From NCBI RefSeq assembly GCF_015832195.1, contig NC_052018.1, forward strand, positions 64,355,666 through 64,419,665: a stretch of DNA of 64,000 nt. Reading direction: 5' to 3'. Position numbers and translations under genes: made by a program. Positions 1-53,491 of this stretch are shown here, one piece after another. The notes under the pieces were generated by a model that saw only the letters and a list, made by a program, of their open reading frames with translations, was not told where the DNA came from and ran no database searches. Source of the DNA: Motacilla alba alba (Eukaryota > Chordata > Aves > Passeriformes > Motacillidae). Every line of letters starts with the position of its first letter. Position 1 is the stretch's first letter.

Positions 1-845
1 GAATACTCAGCCTGAATATCAAGGACAATGGAAGATGATGTGGGAGGGAAATTGTCATAGTGGAGTAGTGTGGGAAAAGTGAATAAAAGACTACAGTGGT
101 GGAGCAAGTTGTTGTGTAAGCTGAAAATTAAGATTTTTGCAGAGGATGGTGTAGCATATCTCATGTTAGCTATATGTAGCAGCTCATATGAACTGAAACT
201 CATTCTGAAGGCCACAAGGGAGCCTGTAGTTCTCAGCAAACTTAGCAAGTCAAAATAAAACCTGAGGCTCGCCGTAGTCTTGAGTTGCTGAGGGGCTTGT
301 GAATATTAATAGATGTCTTTCATTGGGGTAGGACTTGCGGCAGTTAAAAGAACATCACTGCTGGAAGAAGCCCAATGGATCATCTGTTCCTTCTGCATGG
401 GACCTTGTCTATAAAGGTAAGTTTGGGGCTTGGGGCTTGTAAGTTAAAAAAACAAAGCAGAAAAAAACATAATAGGTGCCTTATTCAGCATCTGTTAAGT
501 TTTTGCAGCTATGTTGTGTAGCCTAAGGCCCCAATTTACCTTTACAGATGAGGTCCATGCAAGAACATAGGTAATCTGACTGTGGCCTTGTCCTGACAGT
601 GATGTCTTAACATTCCTTTCTTGAGAAGACTGTAGGAAGAGGGGGTGGGAAAAAAAGAATTTTCTACCAATTAGAAGGTTTGGAAGGCATATAACATTAA
701 CTGGTAAGTATGATTTCCATCCTATTTTATCCAAATGGAGAGGGTATAGTCATGTAAGCAATTAAAAGATTTTGAATAAGGGAAATGGTTTTTTTAAAAT
801 TGCATTAATACAGATTCTTGTGACTTGTTATTCTCTTTGCTACAG
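1..845 (+). other. MAP3K5: MAP3K5 intron (partial)
   Basis: Intronic sequence upstream of the first visible exon. I found no exon in it: a stretch near 333-418 followed by a GTAAGT-like donor does not encode the ASK1 residues expected before GVKISSLLG. Nothing else recognisable. Confidence 0.7.
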
Positions 846-42952
<42,107 letters not shown>

Positions 42953-43620
42953 CACTGATATTTTTTCTTTGCTTCTCTGCGGAGATGAAAAGATTTCCTT
43001 TCAGCCAGAGCAGGTGTGCTGTCAGAAGGACTGTTGCACTTTAATCCAGTATTTGTTTACCAATGTTAAAAACACTGCAGCTTCCTGACTGCTTTTACTC
43101 CTATAATCCATAAGGAATCTGTAAACAACCTGCAACATTATTTTACTTTAAATGTTTTTACATGCAAGTTTTTCAAAAATTTTTAGAAAACATACACACA
43201 AAAGTAATAAACTCATGAAATATTGTAGTTAAAGTAAGCAGATGTTAATTTCATGACAAACTGATGTAAGATTTCATGTAACAGTACATCACTGGAACAA
43301 AACCAAAATGTGACAACTTTTCAATTTCTTTGTAATATATATCAATATTATCTGTAGTAGAGCTTCATAATTTCAATCATAATTAGTTATTTTAGTTTTA
43401 GTGTGCAAGACCTAAAGGTAATTGTTTTTACCTACCGCCCTACATAGTTTAACATGGTTTATTTTTGGTAATTTAAGTTCTATGGTGCATTTGTTTTAGA
43501 GTTGTTTATGTACTACTGAACTGTACCAGTTGTATACACCTGAACCACGGTAATGTTAGCTTGTTCTAAAGCTATCTCTGACATACACAATTGAAAATAA
43601 AAATAACCTAAGACTTACTT
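42953..43620 (+). other. MAP3K5: MAP3K5 3' UTR
   Basis: A/T-rich after the stop codon. Contains an 8-mer GCACTTTA (43036-43043) complementary to the miR-17/20/106 seed. Poly(A) signals AATAAA lie at 43206-43211 and 43596-43601. The second gives a UTR of about 0.66 kb, close to my recollection of the human length. A third AATAAA (43680-43685) precedes an A-run and could be used as well. Confidence 0.75.
43596..43601 (+). terminator. MAP3K5: Likely MAP3K5 poly(A) signal
   Basis: AATAAA; cleavage expected about 15-25 nt later. Alternatives at 43206-43211 (short UTR) and 43680-43685. Confidence 0.65.
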
Positions 43621-45949
43621 TTTCCTATATTTTTGGACTTATAACATAATAACAATGGTGTAGAACTGCAAAATATTGGAATAAAAAAAAAGAAAAAAAA
43701 TTGATACTGAGTATTAAGGGAACCTTTCTGATCATCTTACATTTACTGTGATTTGAGTATGATAACCATAGCGCTGAATATTTTCTTGCTTTTTCTATTC
43801 AGTCTAATTACAGTACTAATAAGCCAAGACCAAACAAAATTCTTCTCTGGGTGCTGTACTTGACCTGAGAAATGAAAAGCTCTGCCTCCATGCACTGAAT
43901 AGTCATTGTGCACTGTTGTTTCTTTTTCTGCTTTTGTTTATGCAATGATTTTTTTTTCTCACATGTAATGAAAAAGGGTGGTGGGTGTTGCCTGTCCATC
44001 CACTGTCATTGTCACTACCATTCTAGCACTGGGTATCAAGAGATTCTTCTGGGGCAACTGCAAAAAATTCCATTGTGGGTAAGACTTGCTTGGACAAGAA
44101 GCTACTTCTTTTTTCATAAGCCTTGGTAACCAGTAAAAGGCTTATGCTCTTAATTTTTCAGGTCTAGCAGGTATTTTCATAAGAAACATTTTTTTTTAAC
44201 ATAAACACATTCTCCTAATGTGTATACAGTAACTTTTGCAGGATACAATGCAAAAATTATGTATTTAAAAAAAAAGATAAAGAACAGTAGATTAAATAAT
44301 TTTAGTCAGAATTTTTTTTTTTTTACTCTGAAGATGGTTCTATTGATTTTTAGGAACAGATGTATTCAACTCATTCCAAAAACTTCACTGCATTTCACTA
44401 GAAACTACAACTACTGTTTATTAATTTCTACTGCTATTACAGAAGAAAACAATACATTTTCAAGGTAATTTTAAACACTAGAAAGACCAGTGGTGGAAGG
44501 TGATTTGTAAAACACAAAACTTAAAGAAGACTGTACCCACTGAGAAGTAACCCTAAGACAATGAACTTCCTCAATTTGATTTTTGTGTGAAGCATGATCC
44601 TGATCTGGTCCAGCTTTGAAAACCTCTGGTTTCATGCAGTATGACTGGAAGGTAATTGCACTGCTCTGTTTACTTAGAAAGCATGCAGCCTGTTCTCTAC
44701 TACTCAGGCTGCTCAGAAATGCCAGCTATGTAAGGGAGAAAGAAGTGTGATCGAGGTTTCCACTGAACATCTCCACGAGACCTAGCCTGGAACCAGCTGA
44801 AATTAACTCCTATAGTTCTTTGCTGCTTCACCAGACCCAAGGTGGCTTCTGCAGCATTGCTCAGCAATCAGTTCTGTGTTCTCCATGGTGAGACTCTGTT
44901 GGATCTGATCCATGCCCAGGCCAGGCCGTGTACACTTATGCTCCTCCAGCAATTCTGGTCTGAATGCGGTTCCCTAGCAGCACAGCTAATCCATACAGAT
45001 ACTAGATCTGTGCACAAAAGCTTATGTAAGATCCCTGCATCAGGCCATGGATTGTACCAGATGTTAATTTTTACATCCTCAGACAGAACATGACATAACA
45101 CTTTGGGATGATGCATCAGACAGGTCAGCCTGGGATTCTTCAGCCTGGCTCCCAGAATATGCTGGTGGGTGACTGGACCACAAGTGAGGGCTTTGAGATT
45201 ACATTAGTGCAGGATGGTGCTGAGGGCAACATTTGACCATAGGGCATACCACTGGGTTTGAACTTGAATAACCTCTTAGTCCTTGATCAGTGCTGTTCTA
45301 ATCCAGGACCCAAGCTGACTGAGAGACACCTTTACACCTCCCTTAAGGGAGCACAGAAGTGAAAACTCAGCCAAGGCAGTGCTGATTTTGCTGTCTTTTG
45401 CACCTTTCAGCACAGAGCCCAGCCTATTCTTCTATTACAGACACTCCTGCCCACAAGCCGCAGGGCGTGTTTATCATCCCAGCCCCAAACTCCTTGTTTT
45501 AGAACACAAATGGCTCTTGGTGCAACAGCAAATTAATCTCTCTTTCCCCTAGAAGACCTTGTGCTCTGAACTTAGCAGTTTCTGAAGGGAGGGTGTGCTC
45601 TGCATGGTGACTGAAGTTTGCTTGGTCCAAGTGCACCAGACCAAGAGAGCTGCCCCTCTCCACCTGCTTGCCTGCATCCACAGCTGCATCCCATGAGTTC
45701 CCCAATTCACCCTCCCTCTTTCTCCTGCAGTTCTGATGATTGGTGCTGCCTACAAGCCGATGAACAATTAAATGATGTTTTGATGCAGACTAGGATACTT
45801 TGAAGAGAAACACTCTTATGAGCCTGAAAAGCAGCATAAAGCAAGTTTAGGCAAACTCATAGGAAAGGTAACAGGACCATGACCTTTACAAAAGTGACTG
45901 ATACATCGACAGCTCTTCACAGAGCCTTTTTTTTTTTGGAAGCAAGGCG
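43621..45949 (+). other. MAP3K5-MAP7 intergenic region
   Basis: About 2.3 kb between the MAP3K5 poly(A) site and the CpG island. Contains a T-run (44310-44323), a 10-bp inverted repeat at 44115-44146 and G/C-balanced sequence (44840-45760) with chance ORFs on both strands. No third gene recognised. Confidence 0.6.
44115..44146. repeat. 10-bp inverted repeat downstream of MAP3K5
   Basis: CATAAGCCTT (44115-44124) and AAGGCTTATG (44137-44146) around a 12-nt loop. Confidence 0.85.
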
Positions 45950-46255
45950 TTGCACGCAGCTTTAAAACCGGCTGTTTAGGAGCACGTGCCGCAGGAACGA
46001 GTCTACAGCAGTGCAGCTCTTTCCCACACGATGCGGCGCATCGCCTGGGCTTGTGAGGCGCCCGCCACTCCTCCCACCTACTGTCGAGATGGCGAGCATC
46101 CCCAAACCTGTTTTTTCTCTCGGCGCCGGTACCGAACGAGCTGTGCCAATGCGGCGGGAACTGCTCTGAAGAAAAAACTAATCACACCTGTGTGAACAGC
46201 GGCACCTCGGCAGCCCGGGCCGCCGCGGGGGCCGGGAGTGCGTGCAGCCGCCCCC

Positions 46256-46279
46256 GCACCACCACCGCCGCCGCCGCCG
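46256..46279 (+). repeat. (CCG/CCA)n trinucleotide repeat
   Basis: Several CACCAC then five CCG units in the presumed 5' UTR or proximal promoter of MAP7. Confidence 0.85.
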
Positions 46280-46450
46280 CATAAACGCCTCCAGCCCGTC
46301 AGAGGCGGCTGCTCCCGGGCCGCGGGGCCGGTCCCGCCCTCACCTGCTGCCGGGCAGAGCCGCGGGCGGGGGCGGGGGACGTGGCGCTCACCTGCCCCGG
46401 GCCGCGGAGCCGCGGGGCGGAGCAGCCGCGCTCGGCGAGCGGGAGGAGAC

Positions 46451-46496
46451 ATGGCGGAGGCCGCGGGCAGGAGCGGCCCGCGCCGGCGGCCCGCAG
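46451..46496 (+). CDS. MAP7: MAP7 (ensconsin) first coding exon
   Basis: MAP7 is a microtubule-binding protein that recruits kinesin-1. The ATG at 46451 is in good context (G at -3, G at +4) inside the CpG island. It encodes MAEAAGRSGPRRRPA and ends with one base of the next codon before donor GTGAGC at 46497. Human MAP7 also starts MAE with a short Gly/Ala/Arg-rich first exon, and it is the neighbour downstream of MAP3K5 on the same strand. This first exon is poorly conserved, so the identity rests mainly on synteny. Exon 2 is not in the window. Confidence 0.72.
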
Positions 46497-49365
46497 GTGA
46501 GCGGAGGCTGCGGCCGGTCGGGGCGGAGGGCGGGCGGGCGGCGCGGATCGGCCCGCGGCTGCGGGGGCCCCGCGCTCCTGGGCGGCTGCGGGCGCCGTGC
46601 AAAGCGGGAGAGCGGCGCGGCCCGGCGGCGGCCTCGCCCGCAACAGGTGCGGGGGCGCTCCGCGGCCGCCCGGCCGTACGGGGACTTCGCTGCCTTTCCC
46701 CGGGGACGGCCGGGGGGTCGGCCCGGGCGGCGGGCCCGAACCGTGCCCGCCGTAGCAGCGAGACCCCTCCCGACCCCGCGCAGGGGCATCGGCGGGGCCG
46801 CGCCGTCGCTCCCGGGGCGCCGCTGGTCGTTCTGGAGCCTCCGCTCCAAGGGCTTGGAGTGCTGCGGGGCGCCCGCACGGCGGTGGGGCTAAGGCGGGGT
46901 GCGGAGCCGTCCGGCGAGGAAGGGGTCTGGAGGGGGCTGCGGGGGCTTGGGGTAGCGCCGAGCTCCCGCAATAAGGGTGGGTGGATAGCCGCAAGACGCT
47001 GCTAACGGGGACGGGGTGAGCCCCGGCGAGGGCGGAGGGACGGCTCGGCAGGGTCAAGGTACCTGGTGGCAGCGCCCCGGTGCCTGCCGAGCGAGGCCCG
47101 CTGCGGGGCTTGGCTGCGCCTCAAACGCGTGCGAGCGACGGGCTGCTGCAAGCCCTTATTTCCTACAGGGGTAGCGGGGAGATGTCCTTGCGTCTCCTGT
47201 AAGGAGGGATGTACGCTGCGAGACCGTTTTAACTCGCTTTTGTTTTGGCCCTAAGGGCGAGGAGGGTGCAGGGAGGAGATTTTGGCTTACGCAAGCGGAT
47301 CGACCGCTGTATCACTGTTGTAGGCGCGGATGCTGTTTGCTTTTGCTGCTTGCTGGACTGTGAAGTCTGAGTCCAACTTTTAGTCCTGTCCTTTTTTACC
47401 TTCCTCCTCAGTCCCATTCCATTCACCCTTTACTAGTCCTTCTCTAACATTAGTTTATCTCTAAATCAAAGAGTGAGTTTTTATATCAAAATAGCATATG
47501 AACAGGCCATATGGCTGTTGGCTGACTGTGTTTTCTCAGTATAATATTTTTAATACATACTTTATGTAATGCAGACATGCAGTCACAAGCAATGACTGTG
47601 GGCAGACCCATCCAAGTGCTGTCTTCATTAGAGGTATAGAATATAGCTCAGAAATCCTTACAAGTAGCTCCCAGGTATCACTCTGAAGTTCAGCTTCAGA
47701 AAGGATGTGCATCTGTGTTCCTATGTGTTTCAGAGTTTGCAGCCACATTGACTTCAGTTTCCATAGGAAAAATGGACTGGTTTTTTGAAGCCCTTTCTAA
47801 CAATCTCTTTTCCAGTTCTCTACCTTACATTGGGATGTGATTTTTTTTTTTTTTTAAACTGGATTATCAGACTTTTTATAATTACTTACCAAAACTAGAA
47901 GTGAGCCAAAAAGTGACATGTATTTGCATCTGTTGTTTTAAAAGGACTTATGTGCTTAGATTTATTCTGAGTTTGCTTTATAGTTTCATTTCAAGCTACT
48001 GCGTTGAGCTTTTGCTTATTGGGACATCCGTAGACTGAAGGATCTCCTTGCATAAGTTCTTGAGTATTTTGAATTTAAATTACTTTGTGCTGTCAAAGTT
48101 CATATGAAACTTTTTTGTGAGTGAAATGTCAGAGTTGAACTTCTGTGAAGCTTTTTTGTGAAGTTTGTTTCTGCTGAGATCCTGTCAGGTCTCTGAGTTA
48201 TCACAGGGACGGCTTTGCAGGCGTTCACCAACAGGAACAAGCTCAAAGCACATCAGGGATCTGCTCCATGGCTCTTTGGCCCATTCATGAGCGAGCAGAT
48301 GTGTGTGCCCAGGGAGGGCCATGCAGATGGCTTTGGCTGCAGCCTGCTCCGCAGGCGGAACACCTGTGTCTGGATCCGGCTCCTCAGGAAGGTCAACATC
48401 CCATCTGTGTTTGGTGAAATTAGCTACTAGTGAACTATTGCCTCTGTTGAAAAAACAAAGCTCTGTGTGTGTGTTGTGGTGTGTGGCTGGTTTGTTTCTT
48501 TCCTTGCCTCCTGTGGCTACACGCATGGACTTTCAGGGCTGATCCTGGGGAAAGCTTCAACATCATCACAAGGGTTTTGCAGGGGAATGTTACAAGTGGA
48601 TCCCTTTATTAGGCAGATGGTCTGCTGCACTTAACTAGCTTTCTTTGGGTAAATGGCATAATTATCAGGGTGAAAAGTTTTTTTATTCTGCCATTCATAA
48701 TTTTATAGATGGCAGAGTGAGTACAGTGCTCAGGGGATATACTAAGTTACACCAGTTAGAGTTTTTCAGTCATAGCTACTCGAGCATCTAATAGTGCTAA
48801 CAAGCTCTTCAGTGATTGCTGAGATGAGAGGGGCCCTCTTGTGGGGAATACCACATGGAGAAGCTTCTGAGGCACCTCATTTTATGGCTGCCCGTCCATA
48901 AACATGGGCATGTCTCTGCCTGTGAGAGTTCCCTGTGCATGCTCTGGGCTGCCTTGGCCAGCTCTGTGCACAGGTAACAATTTGCTTAAGCTCTGGGATA
49001 ACAGAGAGAGCTATGTGTTTGTAACGTTGCAAAGAAGCTTTAATGCTGTGGTTTTGTGTACTGCTGGAGTCAGTTCTTTCTTCTAAGTGAGCTTAGTATT
49101 ACTCTCTGCTTTTTGCAGCAAAACAAATCTGCCCTTTAAATCATGTCAGTGACAGGTGGCTTGTGAAAGCTGAAAACTTGAGGTGTTTGCTCTTTAACTG
49201 CTGTTGGGACTTTTTATCTGTTGCTTGCTTATCCTGGTATTTTCTCCATCTGAGAAGAAGAAATCAAATTTCATCTCACTTGGTTTTTATTTCTAAATAA
49301 TAGATAAATTAGTAGGCAAAACCCAAAGTGCAGAAAGCATACAGTGCTGGGAGCTGAAGGCATGC
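46497..49365 (+). other. MAP7: MAP7 intron 1, proximal part
   Basis: CpG island shoulder up to about 47130, then unremarkable intron. The T-run at 47840-47856 is simple sequence. ORFs at 48185-48526 match nothing I know. Confidence 0.55.
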
Positions 49366-49715
49366 TCTGGTTCCCGTGGCTCTTTCCCAGCGGTTCCAAC
49401 GTGTTTTGCTGGGGAGGATTGACACGGCGGTGTTGTGACACGGGGGTTTTGTCTCTCTGGCCGGCTCACGTCCTTTCCAGGGGGAGCTGCCGGCTGCAGG
49501 GCACCGCTGGGCACTGTGGCCGGAGGAGGGGATGGACTATGCCCGTGCCCAGCCGCCGGCACCGGGGTGATGTCGCGGTGCTCCGGCACAGGCTGCGGTA
49601 CCGCCCCAGGGTCAGCTCTGCCCCGGCTCTTTGCGCTCCCCCGTGCCGCAAACAGCGACTGCGGGAGCGCCAGGTGTGAGCACACCGGGACTGCCGCGGG
49701 GGTGAGCGCTCCAAA
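49366..49715. promoter_or_regulatory. MAP7: Intronic CpG-rich patch
   Basis: About 350 bp with dense CpGs (for example GGCGGTGTTG, CAGCCGCCGGCACCGGGGTG, GATGTCGCGGTG) inside otherwise A/T-rich intron, about 3 kb downstream of MAP7 exon 1. Could be an alternative promoter, an enhancer CpG island, or a G/C-rich repeat. The overlapping ORFs on both strands look like compositional artefacts. Confidence 0.5.
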
Positions 49716-51660
49716 CGCTGCAGGTGTTGATGCTTGTGTGGTGGGCGTGCTCTCATTTCCATCCGTCATTATCCAAACGTTAGCACATTGCGAATCCTTT
49801 CTGTCTTTTGGTATATAAATCGTGGGTCTGCAATTCTTCTATTGCCACCTCCCCTCTGAAAATATATTCCAACTAAGAAATTGTGTCTCGGAGCCTGTGA
49901 TTATATCTTTGGTCCCACGTAAACGATTTTTGAAGCCGTACTAAATGCACAGAGACTCGGATTTATCAATACCTTGTAGAATGAAAATGATACAACTAAA
50001 TTAAATTTAGGTTAAAATCCTCATAGAAGCCATCCCTCAACTTCAGAAAGCTGTTCAAGTACTGTGCCTTGGTATCTCTTGTTGGTCAAGTAATGTCTGT
50101 GCAGGGACTAACGCTGTGGAAAAGTTCGAATGAGCCTTTTTCTGTGCTTATTGTGTAATGGGAATCAGGCTTTCTCCACCCACCTCCACGCAGCATTACT
50201 AGTGTAAAAAAAACCCCAAAAAACCCCCCAGGTGTGTGTGAAACAAACCACAAGAAACACAAACTCAACAACAAAAATCCGACCCTGTCCAAAAAAATCC
50301 CTGCCCAAAAAGTTCAAAACCATAGTAACTCTACACACACAAACGCCCCAAAGCCAAGCACTGCCACCAGAAAAAAAAAGAGTTTATGAAGAATCAGGCC
50401 TGTTAAGTGATGGTCAAACAGCTGGCTTATGTGGTACTTCCTGTAAAGAAAGAGAAGTTTTTTTAATTTAGTTAAAGTAATATGCATTGCTGTTTTCCTT
50501 GGGCCTACTTTTGAAAAGAGATGTACTTGTGTATGTCCTGTTTCAAACTGCAAAAAGTTGTAAGTTTACAGTACTCTGAGATGGCTAATATTTTATTTGC
50601 ATGATTTATTATTATCCCAGATAAACAAATTTATTACTTTAGAGCTGAAAATGATTTGTGGTGTTAAAGGTAATTAAATGATCAGAGAAATAATTGCCTC
50701 AATTATGTAAATACTCTATCATCTTGCAACAACATACTTTCTTTTCCACTTGAAAAAATAGGTGTAAGTCTACATCCACAATACAAGCCACAGTGTGCTG
50801 CTACTGTGGTTGTGGTAACTCTCTTTGAGTATGTGTCCTTCCTTCAGGGAGGGGATCCCCTCTATGTGACTTCTATTGGAGAAATGCAGTAGTCTGCCAG
50901 GAACTCTGGCAGAAAAGGCTCTGTGTATATTATATTCTTTTTTTACCTTACACATGCATGAGAAATGGTGTATTTGTGAAATGGTTCAGGTTTAATTCTG
51001 CAGCTCTCCCTGAGTGTTGGTTCTGGAGTCATGCCATAGTTGCTTTCATGAAAACAAGTAGGCTTTAGGGACAAAGCTGGAAAATATTTATTCTAGGAGA
51101 TCTGTCAGAGGTCAGGGGAAACAACTGTAAGGTGTCTGCTAAGGTGACATGCAGGACTAGGCTGCCTTGCTGTTCAAATAAATGGAGTTAGAAACCCTGA
51201 CTCTTGTTGACAATGAGATTCTTCAGAGAGGTGATGGGGTCATTTGTGCTCCAGGAGAGTCACTGTGAGACTAGTGAGGGGAGAAATAAAGTACTGATGT
51301 CTCCACATAGATCCTTTTCTCTTTATCCGAAACTCTGTTCTCCCTTATCCAGAAGTCCAGACATCTTGGTCATCCTCTAAGAAACATGTTGGGAACTAAG
51401 ATGTCAGGAAAGCACTGGTAATTAACACAGTTCACAGAATTCTGTCCATCAGATACTAATGCCGGTAATACAACAATGGGAAAAAATTAATTTGATCTTG
51501 GCATAGTTCCTTTTCTTTCATGTCTCTGTTTCTATGAAAAAGCTTGGAGCCTTGTCTGTAAAGTATTCATTTCTGCTGAAAACTTAGTATGTACGTAAGT
51601 GCTCTTAATTTTGAGTGCTACACAAATGCTTGGTTCTCTTGACATGTATTAAACCCAGGT
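49716..51660 (+). other. MAP7: MAP7 intron 1
   Basis: Contains an A/C-rich low-complexity tract (50203-50350) and an A/T-rich stretch with an ATTTGCAT octamer (50580-50720). No exon or transposon confidently recognised. Confidence 0.55.
50203..50350 (+). repeat. A/C-rich low-complexity tract
   Basis: Runs AAAAAAAACCCCAAAAAACC and ACAAACCACAAGAAACACAA over about 150 nt, very poor in T and G apart from a short GGTGTGTGTG. Confidence 0.8.
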
Positions 51661-51683
51661 ATTTAAAAAAAATAAGCTTTTTC

Positions 51684-51708
51684 TTTTTTTTTTTTTTTTT
51701 TTTTACAG
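51684..51708 (+). repeat. Poly(T) run ending in a consensus splice acceptor
   Basis: About twenty T residues followed by ACAG at 51705-51708. Could be simple sequence or a functional cryptic acceptor; see the finding on 51709-51918. Confidence 0.75.
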
Positions 51709-53467
51709 ACAAAAGCAGTGCCAACACTGCTCTGGATATTAGCTGTAGGGCAATTAGAATTTATAACTTCTGTCTTCTACCAAATTCCTGTTTGCTACTG
51801 TCCTGTGAACTCCCAATTCATTGCTGCCTTTTCTTATTTCACTGACCATTTGTTGAAGTTACATGATATGATCCACTATAGGGCCTGATCCAGCATCATT
51901 CTGTTATATATAAATAAAGAGTGTTGACTAAGAATGGTGAAATACGTTTTTGATGCATCATGGTGTGCCTTGTGCAATGTTTATAATTAGTCATACTATG
52001 CAAATCAATTTAATTAAAATGTGACAGACTTGTAAATGTAAGTCATGTATTTGATTGTTTTATTGGGGTGTGTGTGTGGAAAGTGTTTGTGAACAATGAG
52101 ACTCTTGATTTTTTTTTCCTTCCAAGAAGGTGAAAAGAAGAAATCAATTATCATATCAGATGTTTATATACTGAAGTTGTTTAAAAATAATTCAGTAAAA
52201 TGAAATTTTTTGTTACTGCAGTAAAAATCATGGTCCTTTATTATCTTGTATATAAAAGTGAGGCCTTAGCAATATCTTTGAAGAGAAACTTAGAAACCTC
52301 TATAAAGACCAGGTTATTATGTGCCATCTTTGGAAAACAAGAGGTAAAAGGAAGAGAAAATAGAGAGCAGCAGTGGCAAAAGTTAGGTGTTTGAATCAGT
52401 GGCTGACTTAATGGAAGAGAGTGTTTTTTCTGATACAGTGGCTATTTTGGCTATTTCCAAGTTAACTCTAAAAACCCAAAACAAGGTGCAGGGATGAATC
52501 CTGCCTGTCTTTTTAAGGCTAGTTTGTTTTGTTCTAGATTTAAATGCCATAGAAAAGGAGGTTTCCAGTCTTTTAAGGCTGGATAAATAGCTGTTTTCTC
52601 ATATAAGTAGGGAAAAAAAAAAAAAAGCCCTACTTTCTCCATCTTTTAGGCTTGACTTCCTGATTTAAAACCTAGTAAAGTAGAAGGTAAACAGACATAT
52701 GATTCCTGAAGAAAATTAGGAATAGATTGAGTTTGGAGTTTAGTTAGTGTATGTATATTCCAGCATATTTGATTATCTTTATGGATCTCTTCAAATTTGA
52801 GATTTTTGTATGATCTAGCACTGCCTATAATATGTATTTTTATGAGTTCTTAGAAAAAGCGTTTGACACAGATGATTAATATTGAAAATATGAAAATCTA
52901 TATAAAAATGATTTGTGTGTTTTTATGATTAGGTATGTTAAAAATTTTTTGTTGTAATGTTTTTTTCAGAAGAGGATGGGAGATTTTAACTGAATTTTCC
53001 TGATTTCTTTTTTTTCCCAAGAAAGAAACGTTTGGAATCTAGTTCCAAATGGAGCCCTATTGTTTCACGCAGAGAAAACATGAATATGAAAGCAAAATTC
53101 TATATCCTTTCTTGTCATAAAAATATAAGATATATACCTACCTTGCCCTGAACCTCTTCAGTCGTAAGAAGATCAGCATTAACAATGAAATAGTGGCAAT
53201 CTGTAAAGGAACGTGTGCTAAAATATTTACTTGATCTATTTCTTGATACAAAATACATGCAAGTTGAGGGGAAGCTTTCACAAGGTAGAGGCTGTGGAAT
53301 GTAAAGTTATGTGAAATTCATTGTATTCTAAATCACAGTAATGAGCTTCATGGACTGTTTGGATAGTTTACAGGAAATGAAACAATCCTGTTAATGAAAG
53401 AAGATAGCAAATCTAGAGTTCAGCCATATTGACTGGCTTCAACTTCCTTTGCATTTCCTAGGTAAAG

Positions 53468-53491
53468 CTATCAGGTCTTAATACCTGATAG
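53468..53491. repeat. 9-bp inverted repeat
   Basis: CTATCAGGT (53468-53476), CTTAAT, ACCTGATAG (53483-53491). Confidence 0.85.

Larger units (their letters stand above)
45950..47130. promoter_or_regulatory. MAP7: CpG island promoter of MAP7
   Basis: Extremely G/C- and CpG-rich compared with everything around it. Includes an E-box CACGTG at 45983-45988, an SP1-type GGGCGGGGGCGGGGG run at 46364-46378 and a (CCG)n run at 46256-46279. No TATA box near the start codon. The ATG-containing exon lies inside the island. All six frames are open for hundreds of bases because stop codons are rare in such sequence; those ORFs are not genes. Confidence 0.9.

Noticed and set aside
333..418. Possible exon before a GTAAGT-like donor
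   Set aside because: Its translation does not match ASK1 residues expected before GVKISSLLG, and its end phase does not fit.
46078..47057. Five long overlapping ORFs (150-297 codons) on both strands
   Set aside because: They lie in the CpG island, where stop codons are rare. They are Ala/Gly/Arg/Pro-rich in every frame with no recognisable domain. Only the short exon at 46451-46496 is supported.
48185..48542. 113-codon minus-strand ORF
   Set aside because: No recognised family, opposite strand overlaps equally open, lies in MAP7 intron.
49293..49818. ORFs of 98-158 codons in the CpG-rich patch
   Set aside because: Compositional artefact: several frames are open at once with Pro/Ala/Gly-rich products.
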